Shown piece after piece: positions 18,756 to 27,573 of a stretch of DNA of 38,369 nucleotides. The translations under genes were made by a program, and so were the position numbers. Each line of letters begins with the position of its first letter. Position 1 is the first letter of the stretch. A model generated the notes under the pieces. It was not told the DNA's origin, made no database searches, and was given only the letters and a program-made list of their open reading frames with translations. The stretch is from Lachnospiraceae bacterium. GTDB lineage: Bacteria; Bacillota; Clostridia; Lachnospirales; Lachnospiraceae. The stretch is from assembly GCA_014799405.1 (NCBI GenBank), contig JAAVIA010000007.1, positions 17,712 to 56,080 on the forward strand. Direction: 5' to 3'.

Positions 18756-19010
18756 GTGGACAGAAATCTTAGAAAAACACGTGTAGGCTTAGTTACAAGT
18801 GATAAAATGGATAAGACAATTGTTGTTTCAATCGTTGACAATGTAAAGCATCCTCTTTACGGTAAGATTGTAAAGAGAACTTACAAATTGAAAGCTCATG
18901 ATGAGAAAAATGAGTGCAGGATTGGCGATAGAGTAAAAGTTATGGAGACAAGACCACTTTCAAAGGATAAGAGATGGAGACTTGTTGAGATAATTGAGAA
19001 AGCTAAGTAA
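18756..19010 (+). CDS. rpsQ: 30S ribosomal protein S17
   Basis: S17 is a primary 16S rRNA-binding OB-fold protein. The 84-residue product starts at GTG after AAAGGAGG and opens with [20 protein letters not shown]. The strands [20 protein letters not shown] and [18 protein letters not shown] are typical. Order and spacing in the operon are the usual ones. Confidence 0.97.
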   Translation: MDRNLRKTRVGLVTSDKMDKTIVVSIVDNVKHPLYGKIVKRTYKLKAHDEKNECRIGDRVKVMETRPLSKDKRWRLVEIIEKAK

Positions 19011-19024
19011 AGGAGGCATAAGCA

Positions 19025-19393
19025 ATGGTTCAGCAGGAAACAAGACTTAGAGTTGCCGACAATACAGGTGCTAAGGAGCTTCTCTGCATCAGAGTATTAG
19101 GCGGTTCAACCAGAAGATATGCAAACATCGGTGATATCATAGTTGCCTCCGTTAAGGATGCAACGCCGGGCGGAGTTGTAAAAAAAGGTGACGTTGTAAA
19201 GGCTGTGGTAGTACGTTCAAAGAAGGGTGCACGCCGTAAGGACGGTTCATACATCAAGTTTGATGAGAATGCAGCAGTTATTATAAAGGATGACGGAAAC
19301 CCAAGAGGAACCCGTATATTTGGACCTGTAGCAAGAGAACTTCGTGATAAGAAGTTTATGAAGATTGTTTCTCTTGCACCGGAAGTATTATAG
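19025..19393 (+). CDS. rplN: 50S ribosomal protein L14
   Basis: L14 is a universally conserved 50S protein at the intersubunit face. The product has the standard 122 residues. It starts [20 protein letters not shown], carries the conserved [20 protein letters not shown] stretch and ends in [12 protein letters not shown]. The ATG follows AAAGGAGG. The TAG stop partly overlaps the ribosome-binding site of rplX. Confidence 0.98.
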   Translation: MVQQETRLRVADNTGAKELLCIRVLGGSTRRYANIGDIIVASVKDATPGGVVKKGDVVKAVVVRSKKGARRKDGSYIKFDENAAVIIKDDGNPRGTRIFGPVARELRDKKFMKIVSLAPEVL

Positions 19394-19405
19394 GAGGTAG
19401 AGACT

Positions 19406-19726
19406 GTGGCAACAATGAAAATTAAAAAAGACGATCTCGTCAGAGTGATTGCCGGTAAGGATAAAGGCAAAGAGGGAAAAGTATTAGCAGTTGATACTAA
19501 AAATAATAAGGTGCTTGTTGAGGGTGTTAATATTGTTCACAGACACAGTAAGCCGAGCATGCAGAATCAGCAGGGCGGAATTATTGACAAGGAGGCACCT
19601 ATTGATATATCTAACGTAATGTACCTTTACAAGGGTAAGCCGGTTAGAATCGGTTTTGTAGGTGAGAAGAAAGATAAGACGAGAGCTGCCAAGGTAAACG
19701 GTAAGCTTGAGGCTATTGATGACTAG
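19406..19726 (+). CDS. rplX: 50S ribosomal protein L24
   Basis: L24 initiates 50S assembly. The product has 106 residues with the KOW motif VRVIAGKDKGKEGKVLAVD and VEGVNIVHRHSKPS. I choose GTG 19406 over ATG 19415 because AGGAGG at 19392-19397 is 8 bases before the GTG. The gene lies 12 bp after rplN. Confidence 0.97.
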   Translation: MATMKIKKDDLVRVIAGKDKGKEGKVLAVDTKNNKVLVEGVNIVHRHSKPSMQNQQGGIIDKEAPIDISNVMYLYKGKPVRIGFVGEKKDKTRAAKVNGKLEAIDD

Positions 19727-19753
19727 GAATACTAAGAAAGGAGGCATAGGAAT

Positions 19754-20293
19754 TTGAGCAGACTTAAAGATATGTATAGCACCGAAATTAAAGATGCTAT
19801 GACAAAAAAGTTCGGATATAAAAATGTTATGCAGGTGCCAAAGCTTGAGAAGATTGTAATCAACATGGGTGTTGGTGAGGCAAGAGAAAATGCTAAGGTG
19901 CTTGATGCAGCTATAAAGGATTTAGAGATTATAACAGGTCAGAAGGCTGTTGTTACAAGAGCAAAGAAGTCGGTTGCAAACTTCAAGCTTAGAGAGGGTA
20001 TGCCTATCGGATGTAAGGTAACTCTTAGAGGAGAGAAGATGTATGAGTTCACTGACAGACTTGTTAATCTTGCGCTTCCTCGTGTACGTGACTTCAGAGG
20101 TGTTAATCCTAATGCGTTTGACGGTAGAGGAAACTATGCGCTTGGCATTAAGGAGCAGCTTATTTTCCCGGAAATAGAATACGATAAGATTGATAAGGTA
20201 AGAGGTATGGATGTTATATTTGTCACTACGGCAAATACTGACGAGGAAGCCCGCGAATTATTAACTCTTTTCGGTATGCCATTTAAGAAGTAA
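19754..20293 (+). CDS. rplE: 50S ribosomal protein L5
   Basis: L5 binds 5S rRNA and forms part of the central protuberance. The product has 179 residues, with the [20 protein letters not shown] block and the [20 protein letters not shown] loop. It starts at TTG 19754: AAAGGAGG at 19737-19744 is correctly spaced and the resulting MSRLKDMY matches the family start, while the next ATG (19772) would drop the first six residues. The rare start may tune output. Confidence 0.97.
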   Translation: MSRLKDMYSTEIKDAMTKKFGYKNVMQVPKLEKIVINMGVGEARENAKVLDAAIKDLEIITGQKAVVTRAKKSVANFKLREGMPIGCKVTLRGEKMYEFTDRLVNLALPRVRDFRGVNPNAFDGRGNYALGIKEQLIFPEIEYDKIDKVRGMDVIFVTTANTDEEARELLTLFGMPFKK

Positions 20294-20307
20294 TAGGAGG
20301 GATTAAC

Positions 20308-20493
20308 ATGGCAAAAACATCAATGAAGGTTAAACAGCAGCGTGCTCAGAAGTTTTCAACAAGAGAGTATACCCGCTGTAAGATATGTGGTCGTCCACAT
20401 GCATATTTGAGAAAATACGGAATCTGCAGAATCTGCTTCCGTGAGTTAGCATATAAGGGACAGATACCAGGCGTTAAGAAATCAAGCTGGTAG
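20308..20493 (+). CDS. rpsN: 30S ribosomal protein S14, zinc-binding short form
   Basis: S14 is needed for 30S head assembly. This 61-residue form has two Cys pairs, C24-x2-C27 and C40-x2-C43, the zinc ribbon of the short C+ type, rather than the longer zinc-free form. It opens [20 protein letters not shown] and ends [17 protein letters not shown] precedes the ATG. It is followed by an unusually long spacer of 103 bp before rpsH. Confidence 0.97.
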   Translation: MAKTSMKVKQQRAQKFSTREYTRCKICGRPHAYLRKYGICRICFRELAYKGQIPGVKKSSW

Positions 20494-20580
20494 TTGTCGT
20501 AAGAAGGGGCCCACGCAGTGGGAAGATTTCTTAGGACCGACCCACGGAGAAGGACCCACGTAGCAAGTCTAAATATAAAT
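20494..20580 (+). promoter_or_regulatory. Structured rpsN-rpsH spacer with three CCCACG motifs
   Basis: A hairpin can form at 20500-20533: TAAGAA/TTCTTA outside, CCCAC (20510-20514) with GTGGG (20518-20522) inside. Two further CCCACG copies follow (20541-20546, 20555-20560), each within GACCCACG and able to compete for the same GTGGG. In E. coli, S8 represses the spc operon by binding near the L5 start; a similar role here is only conjecture. No promoter is visible. Confidence 0.4.
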
Positions 20581-20596
20581 AGGAGGCAAAAGAATT

Positions 20597-20998
20597 ATGT
20601 CAATGAGCGATCCAATTGCAGATATGCTTACAAGAATTCGTAATGCAAATACTGCAAAACATGATACAGTAGATATACCGGCATCTAAGATGAAGCTGGC
20701 GATTGCGGATATTCTTCTTAAAGAGGGATATATTAAGGCAGTTGACGTTGTTGAGGAAGGAAACTTCAAGACTATAAGGATTACACTTAAGTATGGTGCA
20801 AACAAAAATGAGAAGGTACTTACCGGACTTAAGAGAATTTCTAAGCCTGGACTTCGTGTGTATGCATCAAAGGATGAGCTTCCAAAGGTTCTTGGAGGAC
20901 TTGGAACGGCTATCATTTCAACGAACAAGGGTGTGCTTACTGATAAGGAAGCAAGAAAAGAGAATGTCGGTGGAGAGGTTCTCGCTTTCATTTGGTAA
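20597..20998 (+). CDS. rpsH: 30S ribosomal protein S8
   Basis: S8 binds helix 21 of 16S rRNA in the platform. The product has 133 residues, begins [18 protein letters not shown] and has the C-terminal [20 protein letters not shown] block with the GGEVLAFIW end, all typical. The ATG follows AGGAGG by 10 bases. It is the first gene after the structured spacer, which makes it the likeliest target or beneficiary of any control there. Confidence 0.98.
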   Translation: MSMSDPIADMLTRIRNANTAKHDTVDIPASKMKLAIADILLKEGYIKAVDVVEEGNFKTIRITLKYGANKNEKVLTGLKRISKPGLRVYASKDELPKVLGGLGTAIISTNKGVLTDKEARKENVGGEVLAFIW

Positions 20999-21033
20999 AT
21001 ACACATTAAAAATTATAAGGAGGATAAGGCGAA

Positions 21034-21573
21034 ATGTCACGAATTGGAAGAATGCCTATCGCTGTACCGGCAGGTGTTACTGTTGATATAGCAGAAAATA
21101 ATAAGGTGACTGTAAAGGGACCAAAGGGAACTCTTGAGAGAGTGCTCCCTGCTGAAATGGAAATCACTAGAGAAGGTGAAGAAATTTTAGTAAAAAGACC
21201 AAATGACTTAAAGAAAATGAAATCACTTCACGGTCTTACAAGAACACTTATCAACAACATGGTTGTTGGTGTTACGGAAGGATATACAAAGACTCTTGAG
21301 GTAAACGGAGTTGGTTACAGAGCAGCAAAGCAGGGCAGCAAGCTTACTCTTTCTCTTGGATTTTCACATCCTGTAGAGATGACTGACCCTGAGGGAATTA
21401 CAACTACCGTTGACGGAAATAAGATTGTTGTAAGTGGTATTGATAAAGAAAAGGTTGGACAGTACGCAGCCGAAATAAGAGAAAAGAGAGCTCCTGAACC
21501 ATATAAGGGTAAGGGTATCAAGTACGATTATGAGGTTATCAGACGTAAGGTTGGTAAGACCGGTAAGAAATAA
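21034..21573 (+). CDS. rplF: 50S ribosomal protein L6
   Basis: L6 lies near the sarcin-ricin loop and elongation factor site. The product has 179 residues made of two similar domains. It starts [19 protein letters not shown] and ends in the signature [26 protein letters not shown] precedes the ATG. Length and context are standard. Confidence 0.98.
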   Translation: MSRIGRMPIAVPAGVTVDIAENNKVTVKGPKGTLERVLPAEMEITREGEEILVKRPNDLKKMKSLHGLTRTLINNMVVGVTEGYTKTLEVNGVGYRAAKQGSKLTLSLGFSHPVEMTDPEGITTTVDGNKIVVSGIDKEKVGQYAAEIREKRAPEPYKGKGIKYDYEVIRRKVGKTGKK

Positions 21574-21591
21574 TTAAGGAGTGTAAATGAG

Positions 21592-21960
21592 ATGATTAAT
21601 AAAGAATCAAGAAGCGTTAGACGTGTTAAAAAGCATTTAAGAGTTCGTAACCGTTTCAGTGGCACAGCAGCCAGACCTCGTTTAGCAGTATTCAGAAGTA
21701 ATAATCATATGTACGCTCAGATTATTGATGATACGGCTGGACATACTTTAGTGTCTGCTTCAACTGTTCAGAAGGATGTAAAGGCTGAGCTTGAAAAGAC
21801 AAATGATGTGGCAGCGGCTGCTTATCTTGGAAAGGTTATAGCAAAAAGAGCCCTTGATGCAGGAATAACGACAGTTGTTTTTGACAGAGGCGGATTTGTC
21901 TATCATGGTAAGATTAAGGCATTAGCAGATGCAGCAAGAGAAGCTGGATTGGAATTCTAA
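21592..21960 (+). CDS. rplR: 50S ribosomal protein L18
   Basis: L18 carries 5S rRNA into the central protuberance together with L5. The 122-residue product has a basic N-terminus ([17 protein letters not shown]), then [20 protein letters not shown] and the C-terminal [20 protein letters not shown] block. An ATG five bases upstream runs into a stop after two codons, so 21592 is the start. AAGGAG precedes it. Confidence 0.97.
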   Translation: MINKESRSVRRVKKHLRVRNRFSGTAARPRLAVFRSNNHMYAQIIDDTAGHTLVSASTVQKDVKAELEKTNDVAAAAYLGKVIAKRALDAGITTVVFDRGGFVYHGKIKALADAAREAGLEF

Positions 21961-21979
21961 TAAGGAGGAAAAGCGACAT

Positions 21980-22489
21980 ATGAAGCATGAAATCATAGAT
22001 GCGAGTAAGTTAGAATTAGAAGAAAATGTTGTAAACATTAAGCGTGTTACTAAAGTTGTTAAGGGCGGACGTAACATGAGATTTGCTGCTCTTGTGGTTG
22101 TCGGAGACAAAAACGGCCATGTAGGCGCCGGCGTAGGAAAGGCTGCGGAGATTCCGGAAGCCATCCGCAAGGGTAAAGAGGATGCAATAAAGAAATTAGT
22201 TAAGGTTAAAATTAATGAAAACGGAAGTATCCCTTATGATTGGGAAGGCAGCTTCGGCAGTGCTAAGGTATTGCTTAAGTCTTCTCCAAAGGGTACTGGT
22301 ATAATTGCTGGAGGTCCTGCCCGTTCAGTGCTTGAGCTTGCAGGCTACAAGAATATCCGTACAAAGTCCTTAGGTTCAAATAATAAGCAGAATGTTGTTC
22401 TTGCTACTATTGCAGGACTTGCTGAGATTAAGTCTCCTGAGGAAGTTGCAAAGCTTCGCAGCAAATCTTTAGATGAGATTCTTAACTAA
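21980..22489 (+). CDS. rpsE: 30S ribosomal protein S5
   Basis: S5 acts in decoding fidelity and in the mRNA-entry helicase site. I choose ATG 21980 (169 residues, [20 protein letters not shown]) because AAGGAGG at 21962-21968 precedes it; the longer open frame starting at 21929 lies inside rplR. The S5 double-stranded-RNA-binding fold is shown by [40 protein letters not shown], and the [18 protein letters not shown] block. Confidence 0.97.
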   Translation: MKHEIIDASKLELEENVVNIKRVTKVVKGGRNMRFAALVVVGDKNGHVGAGVGKAAEIPEAIRKGKEDAIKKLVKVKINENGSIPYDWEGSFGSAKVLLKSSPKGTGIIAGGPARSVLELAGYKNIRTKSLGSNNKQNVVLATIAGLAEIKSPEEVAKLRSKSLDEILN

Positions 22490-22503
22490 GGAGGGATTTA
22501 AAA

Positions 22504-22686
22504 ATGGCAGATAAGTTAAAGGTTACGTTAGTTAAGTCACCGATTGGAGCTATTCCAAAGCATAGAGCAACCGTTGCAGCACTTGGACTTAGAAAGCTTA
22601 ATAAGAGTGTTGAGCTTCCAAATAATGCAGCAACATTAGGAATGGTAAAACAGGTTAGTCACTTAGTTAAGGTAGAGGAAGTTTAA
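22504..22686 (+). CDS. rpmD: 50S ribosomal protein L30
   Basis: L30 is a small 50S protein found in most but not all bacteria. The 60-residue product has [20 protein letters not shown] followed by [20 protein letters not shown], the family signature with its conserved hydrophobic helix, and ends in a short beta strand (HLVKVEEV). AGGAGG precedes the ATG. Confidence 0.96.
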   Translation: MADKLKVTLVKSPIGAIPKHRATVAALGLRKLNKSVELPNNAATLGMVKQVSHLVKVEEV

Positions 22687-22712
22687 TAGTATTTGAATTA
22701 GGAGGTACAGTC

Positions 22713-23153
22713 ATGGATTTATCGAACTTAAAGCCGGCTGAAGGCGCTGTGTCAAGCGGTAATTTCAGAAGAGGCCGTGGACATGGTTCAGGAAATGGCA
22801 AGACCGCAGGTAAGGGACACAAGGGTCAGAAGGCTCGTTCAGGTGCACCTAGACCAGGCTTTGAAGGTGGTCAGATGCCACTTTATAGAAGAATACCAAA
22901 GAGAGGATTCACTTGCAGAAACCACAAGGAAATCGTTGCAATCAATTTGTCTGTTCTTGAAAGATTTGAGGATGGTTCTGAGGTAACCGTTGCAACTCTT
23001 ATTGAGGCAGGTATTGTTAAGAATCCTAGAGATGGTGTTAAGATATTGGGAAATGGAGAGTTAACTAAGAAGCTTACTGTTAAGGTTAACGCTTTCAGTA
23101 AAGCTGCCGCTGAGAAAATCGAGGCACTTGGTGGAAAAGTTGAGGTGGTTTAG
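22713..23153 (+). CDS. rplO: 50S ribosomal protein L15
   Basis: L15 is an assembly protein whose long Gly/Arg-rich N-terminal extension threads through 23S rRNA. The product has 146 residues, opening [15 protein letters not shown] and continuing with [20 protein letters not shown] and [18 protein letters not shown]. The C-terminal domain is compact. secY starts 2 bp after the stop, so the two are probably translationally coupled. Confidence 0.98.
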   Translation: MDLSNLKPAEGAVSSGNFRRGRGHGSGNGKTAGKGHKGQKARSGAPRPGFEGGQMPLYRRIPKRGFTCRNHKEIVAINLSVLERFEDGSEVTVATLIEAGIVKNPRDGVKILGNGELTKKLTVKVNAFSKAAAEKIEALGGKVEVV

Positions 23154-23155
23154 GT

Positions 23156-24475
23156 ATGTTCAAAACCTTGAGAGACGCTCTTAAAGTAAAGGATATACGA
23201 AATGGTTTGCTTTTTACATTCTTTATAATGGTTGTTATAAGACTTGGATCACATATTCCGGTTCCAGGTCTTGACACAGAGGGCATAAAGGCATATATGG
23301 ACTCCATGTTTGGCGATTCCGGTGCCGGCAATCTGCTTGCGACATTTACGGGCGGTTCATTTACACAGATGACCATATTTGCCCTGAATGTAACGCCATA
23401 TATCACATCCTCAATTATAATACAGCTTCTCACTATAGCCATTCCGGCTCTTGAGGAGATGCAGAGAGATGGTGAGGATGGACGTAAAAAGATGACTGCA
23501 ATAACAAGGTATGTAACCTTACTTCTCGCTGTCATTGAAAGCATTGGTCTTTCCATAGGCTTTGACAGAGGAAATTTTTTCACCATAAACACGACACTTG
23601 GGTATTTTACTGTTGTTGTTACACTTACGGCAGGTAGTGCATTTGTTATGTGGCTTGGAGAAAAGGTTACGGATTACGGTGTTGGAAACGGTATATCAAT
23701 TATACTTTTAATAAACATTGTTTCAAGGATGCCTAGTGATTTTTATAATCTTTACGTGATGTTTGTAAAGGGTAAGGATATCGTAAATCAGACTATTGCT
23801 GTCGTGATTGTCTTGGCAGTTGTAATAGTTACTATCGTTCTTGTAGTTCTGCTTCAGGACGGTGTAAGAAAAATACCTGTTCAATATGCACAGAAGGTTC
23901 AGGGTAGAAGAATGGTTGGCGGACAGTCAAGCCATATTCCGCTTAAGGTTAATACCTCAGGCGTTATTCCTGTAATCTTTGCATCGTCAATACTTTCGGT
24001 GCCGTCAGTTGTTGTAAGTCTGTTCAGCATTAAGGTATCGGGAACATGGGCAAAGATTTTTGAGGGCATGAACCAGTCATATTGGTGTAACCCGGATCAT
24101 CCTTGGGCAAGCATAGGACTTTTGGTATATATTCTTTTAGTTTTCTTCTTTGCTTATTTCTATACATCGGTTACGTTTAATCCGATGGAGATAGCAAATA
24201 ACATGAAAAGAAGCGGTGGATTTATACCGGGTATCAGACCGGGTAAGCCTACACAGGACTACCTGAATAAGATACTCAATTATATAGTGTTTATTGGTGC
24301 CGTTGGTCTTATAATAGTAGCTGTTATACCGATATTCTTTAACGGTTGGTTTGGCGCAAATGTGTCCTTTGGTGGAACATCGCTTATAATCATTGTCGGT
24401 GTAATCGTTGAGACAATAAAGCAGATAGAATCAAAGATGATTGTCAGAAATTATTCGGGATTTTTAAATAGTTAG
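23156..24475 (+). CDS. secY: Protein translocase subunit SecY
   Basis: SecY is the channel of the Sec translocon, which with SecE and SecG exports proteins or inserts them into the membrane. The 439-residue product has ten hydrophobic segments. It starts MFKTLRDALKVKDIRNGLLF, has the plug/pore region SHIPVPGLDTEGIKAYM, the conserved PYITSSIIIQLLT, the cytoplasmic loop VPVQYAQKVQGRRMVGGQ-like block (here IPVQYAQKVQGRRMVGGQ), and FNPMEIANNMKRSGGFIPGI. No strong ribosome-binding site is seen, consistent with coupling to rplO. A terminator-like hairpin begins within its stop codon. Confidence 0.98.
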   Translation: MFKTLRDALKVKDIRNGLLFTFFIMVVIRLGSHIPVPGLDTEGIKAYMDSMFGDSGAGNLLATFTGGSFTQMTIFALNVTPYITSSIIIQLLTIAIPALEEMQRDGEDGRKKMTAITRYVTLLLAVIESIGLSIGFDRGNFFTINTTLGYFTVVVTLTAGSAFVMWLGEKVTDYGVGNGISIILLINIVSRMPSDFYNLYVMFVKGKDIVNQTIAVVIVLAVVIVTIVLVVLLQDGVRKIPVQYAQKVQGRRMVGGQSSHIPLKVNTSGVIPVIFASSILSVPSVVVSLFSIKVSGTWAKIFEGMNQSYWCNPDHPWASIGLLVYILLVFFFAYFYTSVTFNPMEIANNMKRSGGFIPGIRPGKPTQDYLNKILNYIVFIGAVGLIIVAVIPIFFNGWFGANVSFGGTSLIIIVGVIVETIKQIESKMIVRNYSGFLNS

Positions 24476-24520
24476 GGATAAGGGTTGCTGTGAAAATGCG
24501 GCAGCCCAATTCCTGGTTTT
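24474..24520 (+). terminator. Terminator-like hairpin between secY and adk
   Basis: AGGGAT (24474-24479) pairs with ATTCCT (24509-24514) and GGGTTGCTG (24482-24490) with CGGCAGCCC (24499-24507), using G-U pairs, and GGTTTTAT follows. It resembles the hairpin at 37442-37498. If real it would reduce expression of adk, map and infA relative to the ribosomal genes; the T-tract is weak. Confidence 0.5.
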
Positions 24521-24586
24521 ATAACTTGTTTTGCAAAACCGTACATGAAATGCGGATATGTTCAAAAATATTAGGAGGTAATGTTT

Positions 24587-25231
24587 ATGAAGATTATTAT
24601 GTTGGGTGCACCTGGTGCAGGAAAAGGAACACAGGCTAAGATGATAGCGGAAAAATATTCTATTCCACACATTTCAACAGGTGATATATTCAGGGCAAAT
24701 ATAAAAAATGGAACAGAGCTTGGAGCAAAGGCGAAAGAATATATGGATAAGGGACTCCTTGTACCGGATGAGTTGGTTGTAGACCTTATTATGGACAGAT
24801 TTAAGGCTGATGACTGCAAAAACGGATATGTGCTTGACGGCTTCCCAAGAACAATTCCACAGGCAGAAGCATTAGACAAAGCACTTTCAGCGGCTGGTGA
24901 GAGCATAGATTATGCAATAAATGTTGAGGTGCCTGATGAGAACATTGTAAACAGAATGTCAGGAAGAAGAGCATGTGTAGGCTGTGGAGCAACCTATCAC
25001 ATTAAGTACAATCCTACAAAGGTAGAGGGTAAATGCGACGCCTGCGGTGAGGAGCTTATTTTAAGAGATGATGATAAGCCGGAGACTGTTCTTAACAGAC
25101 TTTCAGTTTACCATGAGCAGACACAGCCTCTTATTGATTATTATACAAAGAAGGGTGTTATTGCTGAGGTTGATGGAACAAAGGATATGCAGGATGTATT
25201 CAATGCAATTGTAGACATTTTGGGAGAGTAA
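24587..25231 (+). CDS. adk: Adenylate kinase, zinc-containing LID
   Basis: Adenylate kinase interconverts ATP plus AMP with two ADP. I choose ATG 24587 (214 residues, [16 protein letters not shown]) rather than ATG 24581, because AGGAGG at 24573-24578 is only 2 bases from the latter and 8 from the former. The P-loop is GAPGAGKGT at residues 7-15; [14 protein letters not shown] is the AMP/Mg2+ region. The LID has two Cys pairs (CVGC and CDAC), which bind zinc in Gram-positive enzymes. Location between secY and map is the standard Firmicutes spc arrangement. Confidence 0.97.
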   Translation: MKIIMLGAPGAGKGTQAKMIAEKYSIPHISTGDIFRANIKNGTELGAKAKEYMDKGLLVPDELVVDLIMDRFKADDCKNGYVLDGFPRTIPQAEALDKALSAAGESIDYAINVEVPDENIVNRMSGRRACVGCGATYHIKYNPTKVEGKCDACGEELILRDDDKPETVLNRLSVYHEQTQPLIDYYTKKGVIAEVDGTKDMQDVFNAIVDILGE

Positions 25232-25237
25232 GAAAAA

Positions 25238-26005
25238 ATGGCTATTATTATTAAATCCCATAGAGAAATCGAATTGATGAAGGAGGCAGGCAGAATACTT
25301 GCCATAACTCATGAGGAAATCAGGAAGATAATTAAACCGGGCATATCAACCTATGACATTGATAAGCTTGGAGAGGAAGTAATAAGAAGCTATGGGTGTG
25401 TACCATCATTTTTAAACTATAATGGTTATCCGGCATCAATATGTACCTCCGTAAATGATGAGGTTGTGCACGGTATTCCTTCAAAGGACAGAATCCTGCA
25501 AGAGGGGGACATCATAAGTCTTGATGCAGGCGTAATATATAAGGGCTATCATTCTGATTCCGCAAGAACCTATCCTGTAGGAAAGGTAAGCGAGAAGGCT
25601 GAAAGACTTATGAAGGTCACTAAGGAAAGTTTTTTTGAAGGACTTAAAATGTGCAGGGACGGAAATCATGTAAATGATATTTCAAAGGCAGTATTTGATT
25701 ATATTACTGCAAGAGGTTACTCTGCGGTGAGAGATTTGGTAGGCCATGGTGTAGGTGCAAATTTACATGAGGCACCAGAGGTTCCGAATTTTACAAGACC
25801 GAGAAAGGGTCCGAAGCTTAAAGCAGGAATGACGATAGCGGTAGAGCCCATGATTAACATAGGAACCTATGAGGTAGAATGGCTGGATGATGACTGGACA
25901 GTTGTTACGGCAGATGGGGAGCTTTCCGCCCATTATGAGAACACAATTCTTATAACGGAGGGCGATCCGGTTATTTTGTCACAGGCAGAGGGAATTGAAC
26001 TATGA
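25238..26005 (+). CDS. map: Methionine aminopeptidase, type I
   Basis: This enzyme removes the initiator methionine from new proteins. The 255-residue product has the pita-bread metallopeptidase motifs: the first metal aspartate in ISLDAGVIYKGYHSD with the second in HSDSARTY, the histidine in VGHGVGANLHEAPEVPNF, the glutamate in AVEPMINIG and the last glutamate in SAHYENTILITE. No N-terminal zinc-finger extension is present, as expected for type Ia. It starts 6 bp after adk. Confidence 0.97.
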   Translation: MAIIIKSHREIELMKEAGRILAITHEEIRKIIKPGISTYDIDKLGEEVIRSYGCVPSFLNYNGYPASICTSVNDEVVHGIPSKDRILQEGDIISLDAGVIYKGYHSDSARTYPVGKVSEKAERLMKVTKESFFEGLKMCRDGNHVNDISKAVFDYITARGYSAVRDLVGHGVGANLHEAPEVPNFTRPRKGPKLKAGMTIAVEPMINIGTYEVEWLDDDWTVVTADGELSAHYENTILITEGDPVILSQAEGIEL

Positions 26006-26021
26006 TTAGGAGGATTAATAT

Positions 26022-26240
26022 ATGCCAAAAGCAGACGAGATAGAAATGGAAGGTGTAGTTCTTGAGAAGCTTCCAAACGCAATGTTTCAGGTTGAATTGG
26101 AGAATGGACTCAAGGTTCTTGCACATATAAGTGGAAAACTCAGAATGAATTATATAAAAATTCTTCCGGGAGATAAGGTTACGGTTGTACTTTCACCATA
26201 CGACCTTACAAAGGGAAGAATAACATGGAGGGCTAAATAG
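26022..26240 (+). CDS. infA: Translation initiation factor IF-1
   Basis: IF-1 occupies the 30S A site during initiation. The 72-residue product is an S1-like OB fold: [20 protein letters not shown], then [20 protein letters not shown], and [13 protein letters not shown] at the end. AGGAGG precedes the ATG. No KOW-domain protein gene lies between map and infA, unlike in several clostridia. A 127-bp gap with its own promoter follows before rpmJ. Confidence 0.98.
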   Translation: MPKADEIEMEGVVLEKLPNAMFQVELENGLKVLAHISGKLRMNYIKILPGDKVTVVLSPYDLTKGRITWRAK

Positions 26241-26291
26241 CGAAAAGCCCTAAAAACAGCTAAATTGTTGATAAATTAATTAAAAAACTGC

Positions 26292-26320
26292 TTGCATTAT
26301 ATTCTGGAAAATGTTAGAAT
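26292..26320 (+). promoter_or_regulatory. Internal promoter before rpmJ, TTGCAT-17-TAGAAT
   Basis: TTGCAT (26292-26297) and TAGAAT (26315-26320) are exactly 17 bp apart, which would start transcription near 26327, about 40 bp before rpmJ. It would allow rpmJ, rpsM, rpsK, rpsD, rpoA and rplQ to be expressed apart from the S10-spc transcript. Confidence 0.7.
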
Positions 26321-26367
26321 ATCAATTTGTAGCGGACTTTTTTAAGTTGTGAAAGGAGTGCATTTTA

Positions 26368-26481
26368 ATGAAGGTTAGAGCATCAGTAAAACCAATTTGC
26401 GATAAGTGCAAAGTCATTAAAAGAAAAGGCAGTATTCGTATAATCTGCGAAAATCCAAAGCACAAACAGCGTCAGGGTTAA
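26368..26481 (+). CDS. rpmJ: 50S ribosomal protein L36, zinc-binding form
   Basis: L36 is a tiny 50S protein. The 37-residue product reads [20 protein letters not shown] and then a short C-terminal part with Cys27 and His32. Cys11, Cys14, Cys27 and His32 are the zinc ligands of the C+ form. The ATG follows AAAGGAG. It is standard between infA and rpsM, and is followed by an unusually long structured gap of 289 bp. Confidence 0.96.
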   Translation: MKVRASVKPICDKCKVIKRKGSIRIICENPKHKQRQG

Positions 26482-26770
26482 TAATAAGCTTAATTCATGA
26501 CAGGTTAGAACAAGGTATGTAGGATGATGGCCCATCTGTGAGTATGCCTTGTATTTGTGCACGTGATACTATTCCATATCACGTTACTAACCAACTAAAA
26601 TTTAGCGGCTGTAGCATTTGATATGCTAATTATATAACAATGTATTGATTTTTTGTCAAAGCCGATATGCATTTCACCTTTGTGATTTGGTACGAGCGCT
26701 AACCGGAGTACAAAGGATATCGGAAAGGCGAAAAATGAGCGCAAAAGAAAATTTCGGAGGTATATTTAGA
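26482..26770 (+). promoter_or_regulatory. Structured rpmJ-rpsM leader (putative r-protein control RNA)
   Basis: Perfect or near-perfect stems fill this gap. GGTTAG (26503-26508) pairs with CTAACC (26587-26592) and encloses two hairpins, ACAAGGTAT/ATGCCTTGT (26510-26518 with 26544-26552, one G-U) and ACGTGATA/TATCACGT (26561-26568 with 26577-26584), so a three-way junction is possible. TAGCAT/ATGCTA follows (26612-26628). Then a long hairpin pairs CCGATAT (26662-26668) with ATATCGG (26717-26723) and CCTTTGT (26677-26683) with ACAAAGG (26710-26716). The rpsM site CGGAGG is at 26755-26760. In E. coli, S4 represses the alpha operon at this position; here rpsD is also in the operon, so S4 control is a reasonable but untested idea. 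Confidence 0.6.
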
Positions 26771-27139
26771 ATGGCTCGTATTTCAGGTGTTGATTTACCA
26801 AGAGAGAAGCGTGTCGAGATAGGTCTTACTTATATTTATGGTATAGGCAGGACTTCTTCAGCAAGAATTCTTAAAGAAGCAAATGTAGATCCAGATACAA
26901 GAGTTCGTGACCTTACTGATGATGAGGTTAAGAGAATCAGTGAAGTTATCAATGAAACTCAGGTTGTAGAGGGTGATTTACGTAGAGAGATAGCTCTTAA
27001 TATTAAGCGTTTACAGGAAATTGGCTGTTATCGTGGAATCCGCCACAGAAAGAAATTACCTGTTCGTGGTCAGAAAACTAAGACAAACGCAAGAACCCGT
27101 AAAGGTCCTAAGAAGACTGTAGCTAATAAGAAGAAGTAA
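26771..27139 (+). CDS. rpsM: 30S ribosomal protein S13
   Basis: S13 is in the 30S head and contacts the P-site tRNA and L5. I choose ATG 26771 (122 residues, [20 protein letters not shown]), which follows CGGAGG by 10 bases; the frame is open further upstream but that part is the leader. An in-frame ATG at 26735 with a weaker purine tract could give a 12-residue extension, which is unlikely. The [20 protein letters not shown] tail is typical. It heads the alpha operon block. Confidence 0.97.
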   Translation: MARISGVDLPREKRVEIGLTYIYGIGRTSSARILKEANVDPDTRVRDLTDDEVKRISEVINETQVVEGDLRREIALNIKRLQEIGCYRGIRHRKKLPVRGQKTKTNARTRKGPKKTVANKKK

Positions 27140-27157
27140 TCAGGGAGGTTTAGGTTA

Positions 27158-27556
27158 ATGGCTAAGAAGGTTACTACTAAAAAAGTGACAAAGAAGCGTG
27201 TCAGAAAGAACGTTGAACGTGGACAGGCTCATATTCAGTCATCATTTAATAATACAATTGTTACATTAACAGATGCCGAGGGTAACGCATTATCCTGGGC
27301 TAGTGCCGGTGGATTAGGCTTTAGAGGTTCAAAGAAGTCTACTCCTTATGCTGCACAGATGGCAGCAGAGACTGCAGCAAAGGCTGCTTTACCATATGGT
27401 CTTAAGACTATTGACGTTATGGTAAAAGGACCGGGTTCAGGCAGAGAGGCAGCTATACGTGCTCTTTCCGCTTGTGGTCTTGAAGTTGTTAGTATAAGAG
27501 ACGTGACTCCTGTTCCACATAACGGATGCCGTCCGCCAAAAAGAAGAAGAGTTTAA
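27158..27556 (+). CDS. rpsK: 30S ribosomal protein S11
   Basis: S11 is in the 30S platform near the E site and the Shine-Dalgarno helix. The product has 132 residues with a Lys-rich N-terminus, [20 protein letters not shown] and the conserved [14 protein letters not shown]-terminus. GGGAGG precedes the ATG. It is 18 bp after rpsM and 17 bp before rpsD. Confidence 0.98.
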   Translation: MAKKVTTKKVTKKRVRKNVERGQAHIQSSFNNTIVTLTDAEGNALSWASAGGLGFRGSKKSTPYAAQMAAETAAKAALPYGLKTIDVMVKGPGSGREAAIRALSACGLEVVSIRDVTPVPHNGCRPPKRRRV

Positions 27557-27573
27557 TAGGAGGTACAAGGAAA

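Noticed and set aside
26645-26770. N-terminal extension of S13 from an upstream in-frame start
   Set aside because: The extension lies in the structured leader, and [10 protein letters not shown] is the canonical S13 start with a good ribosome-binding site.
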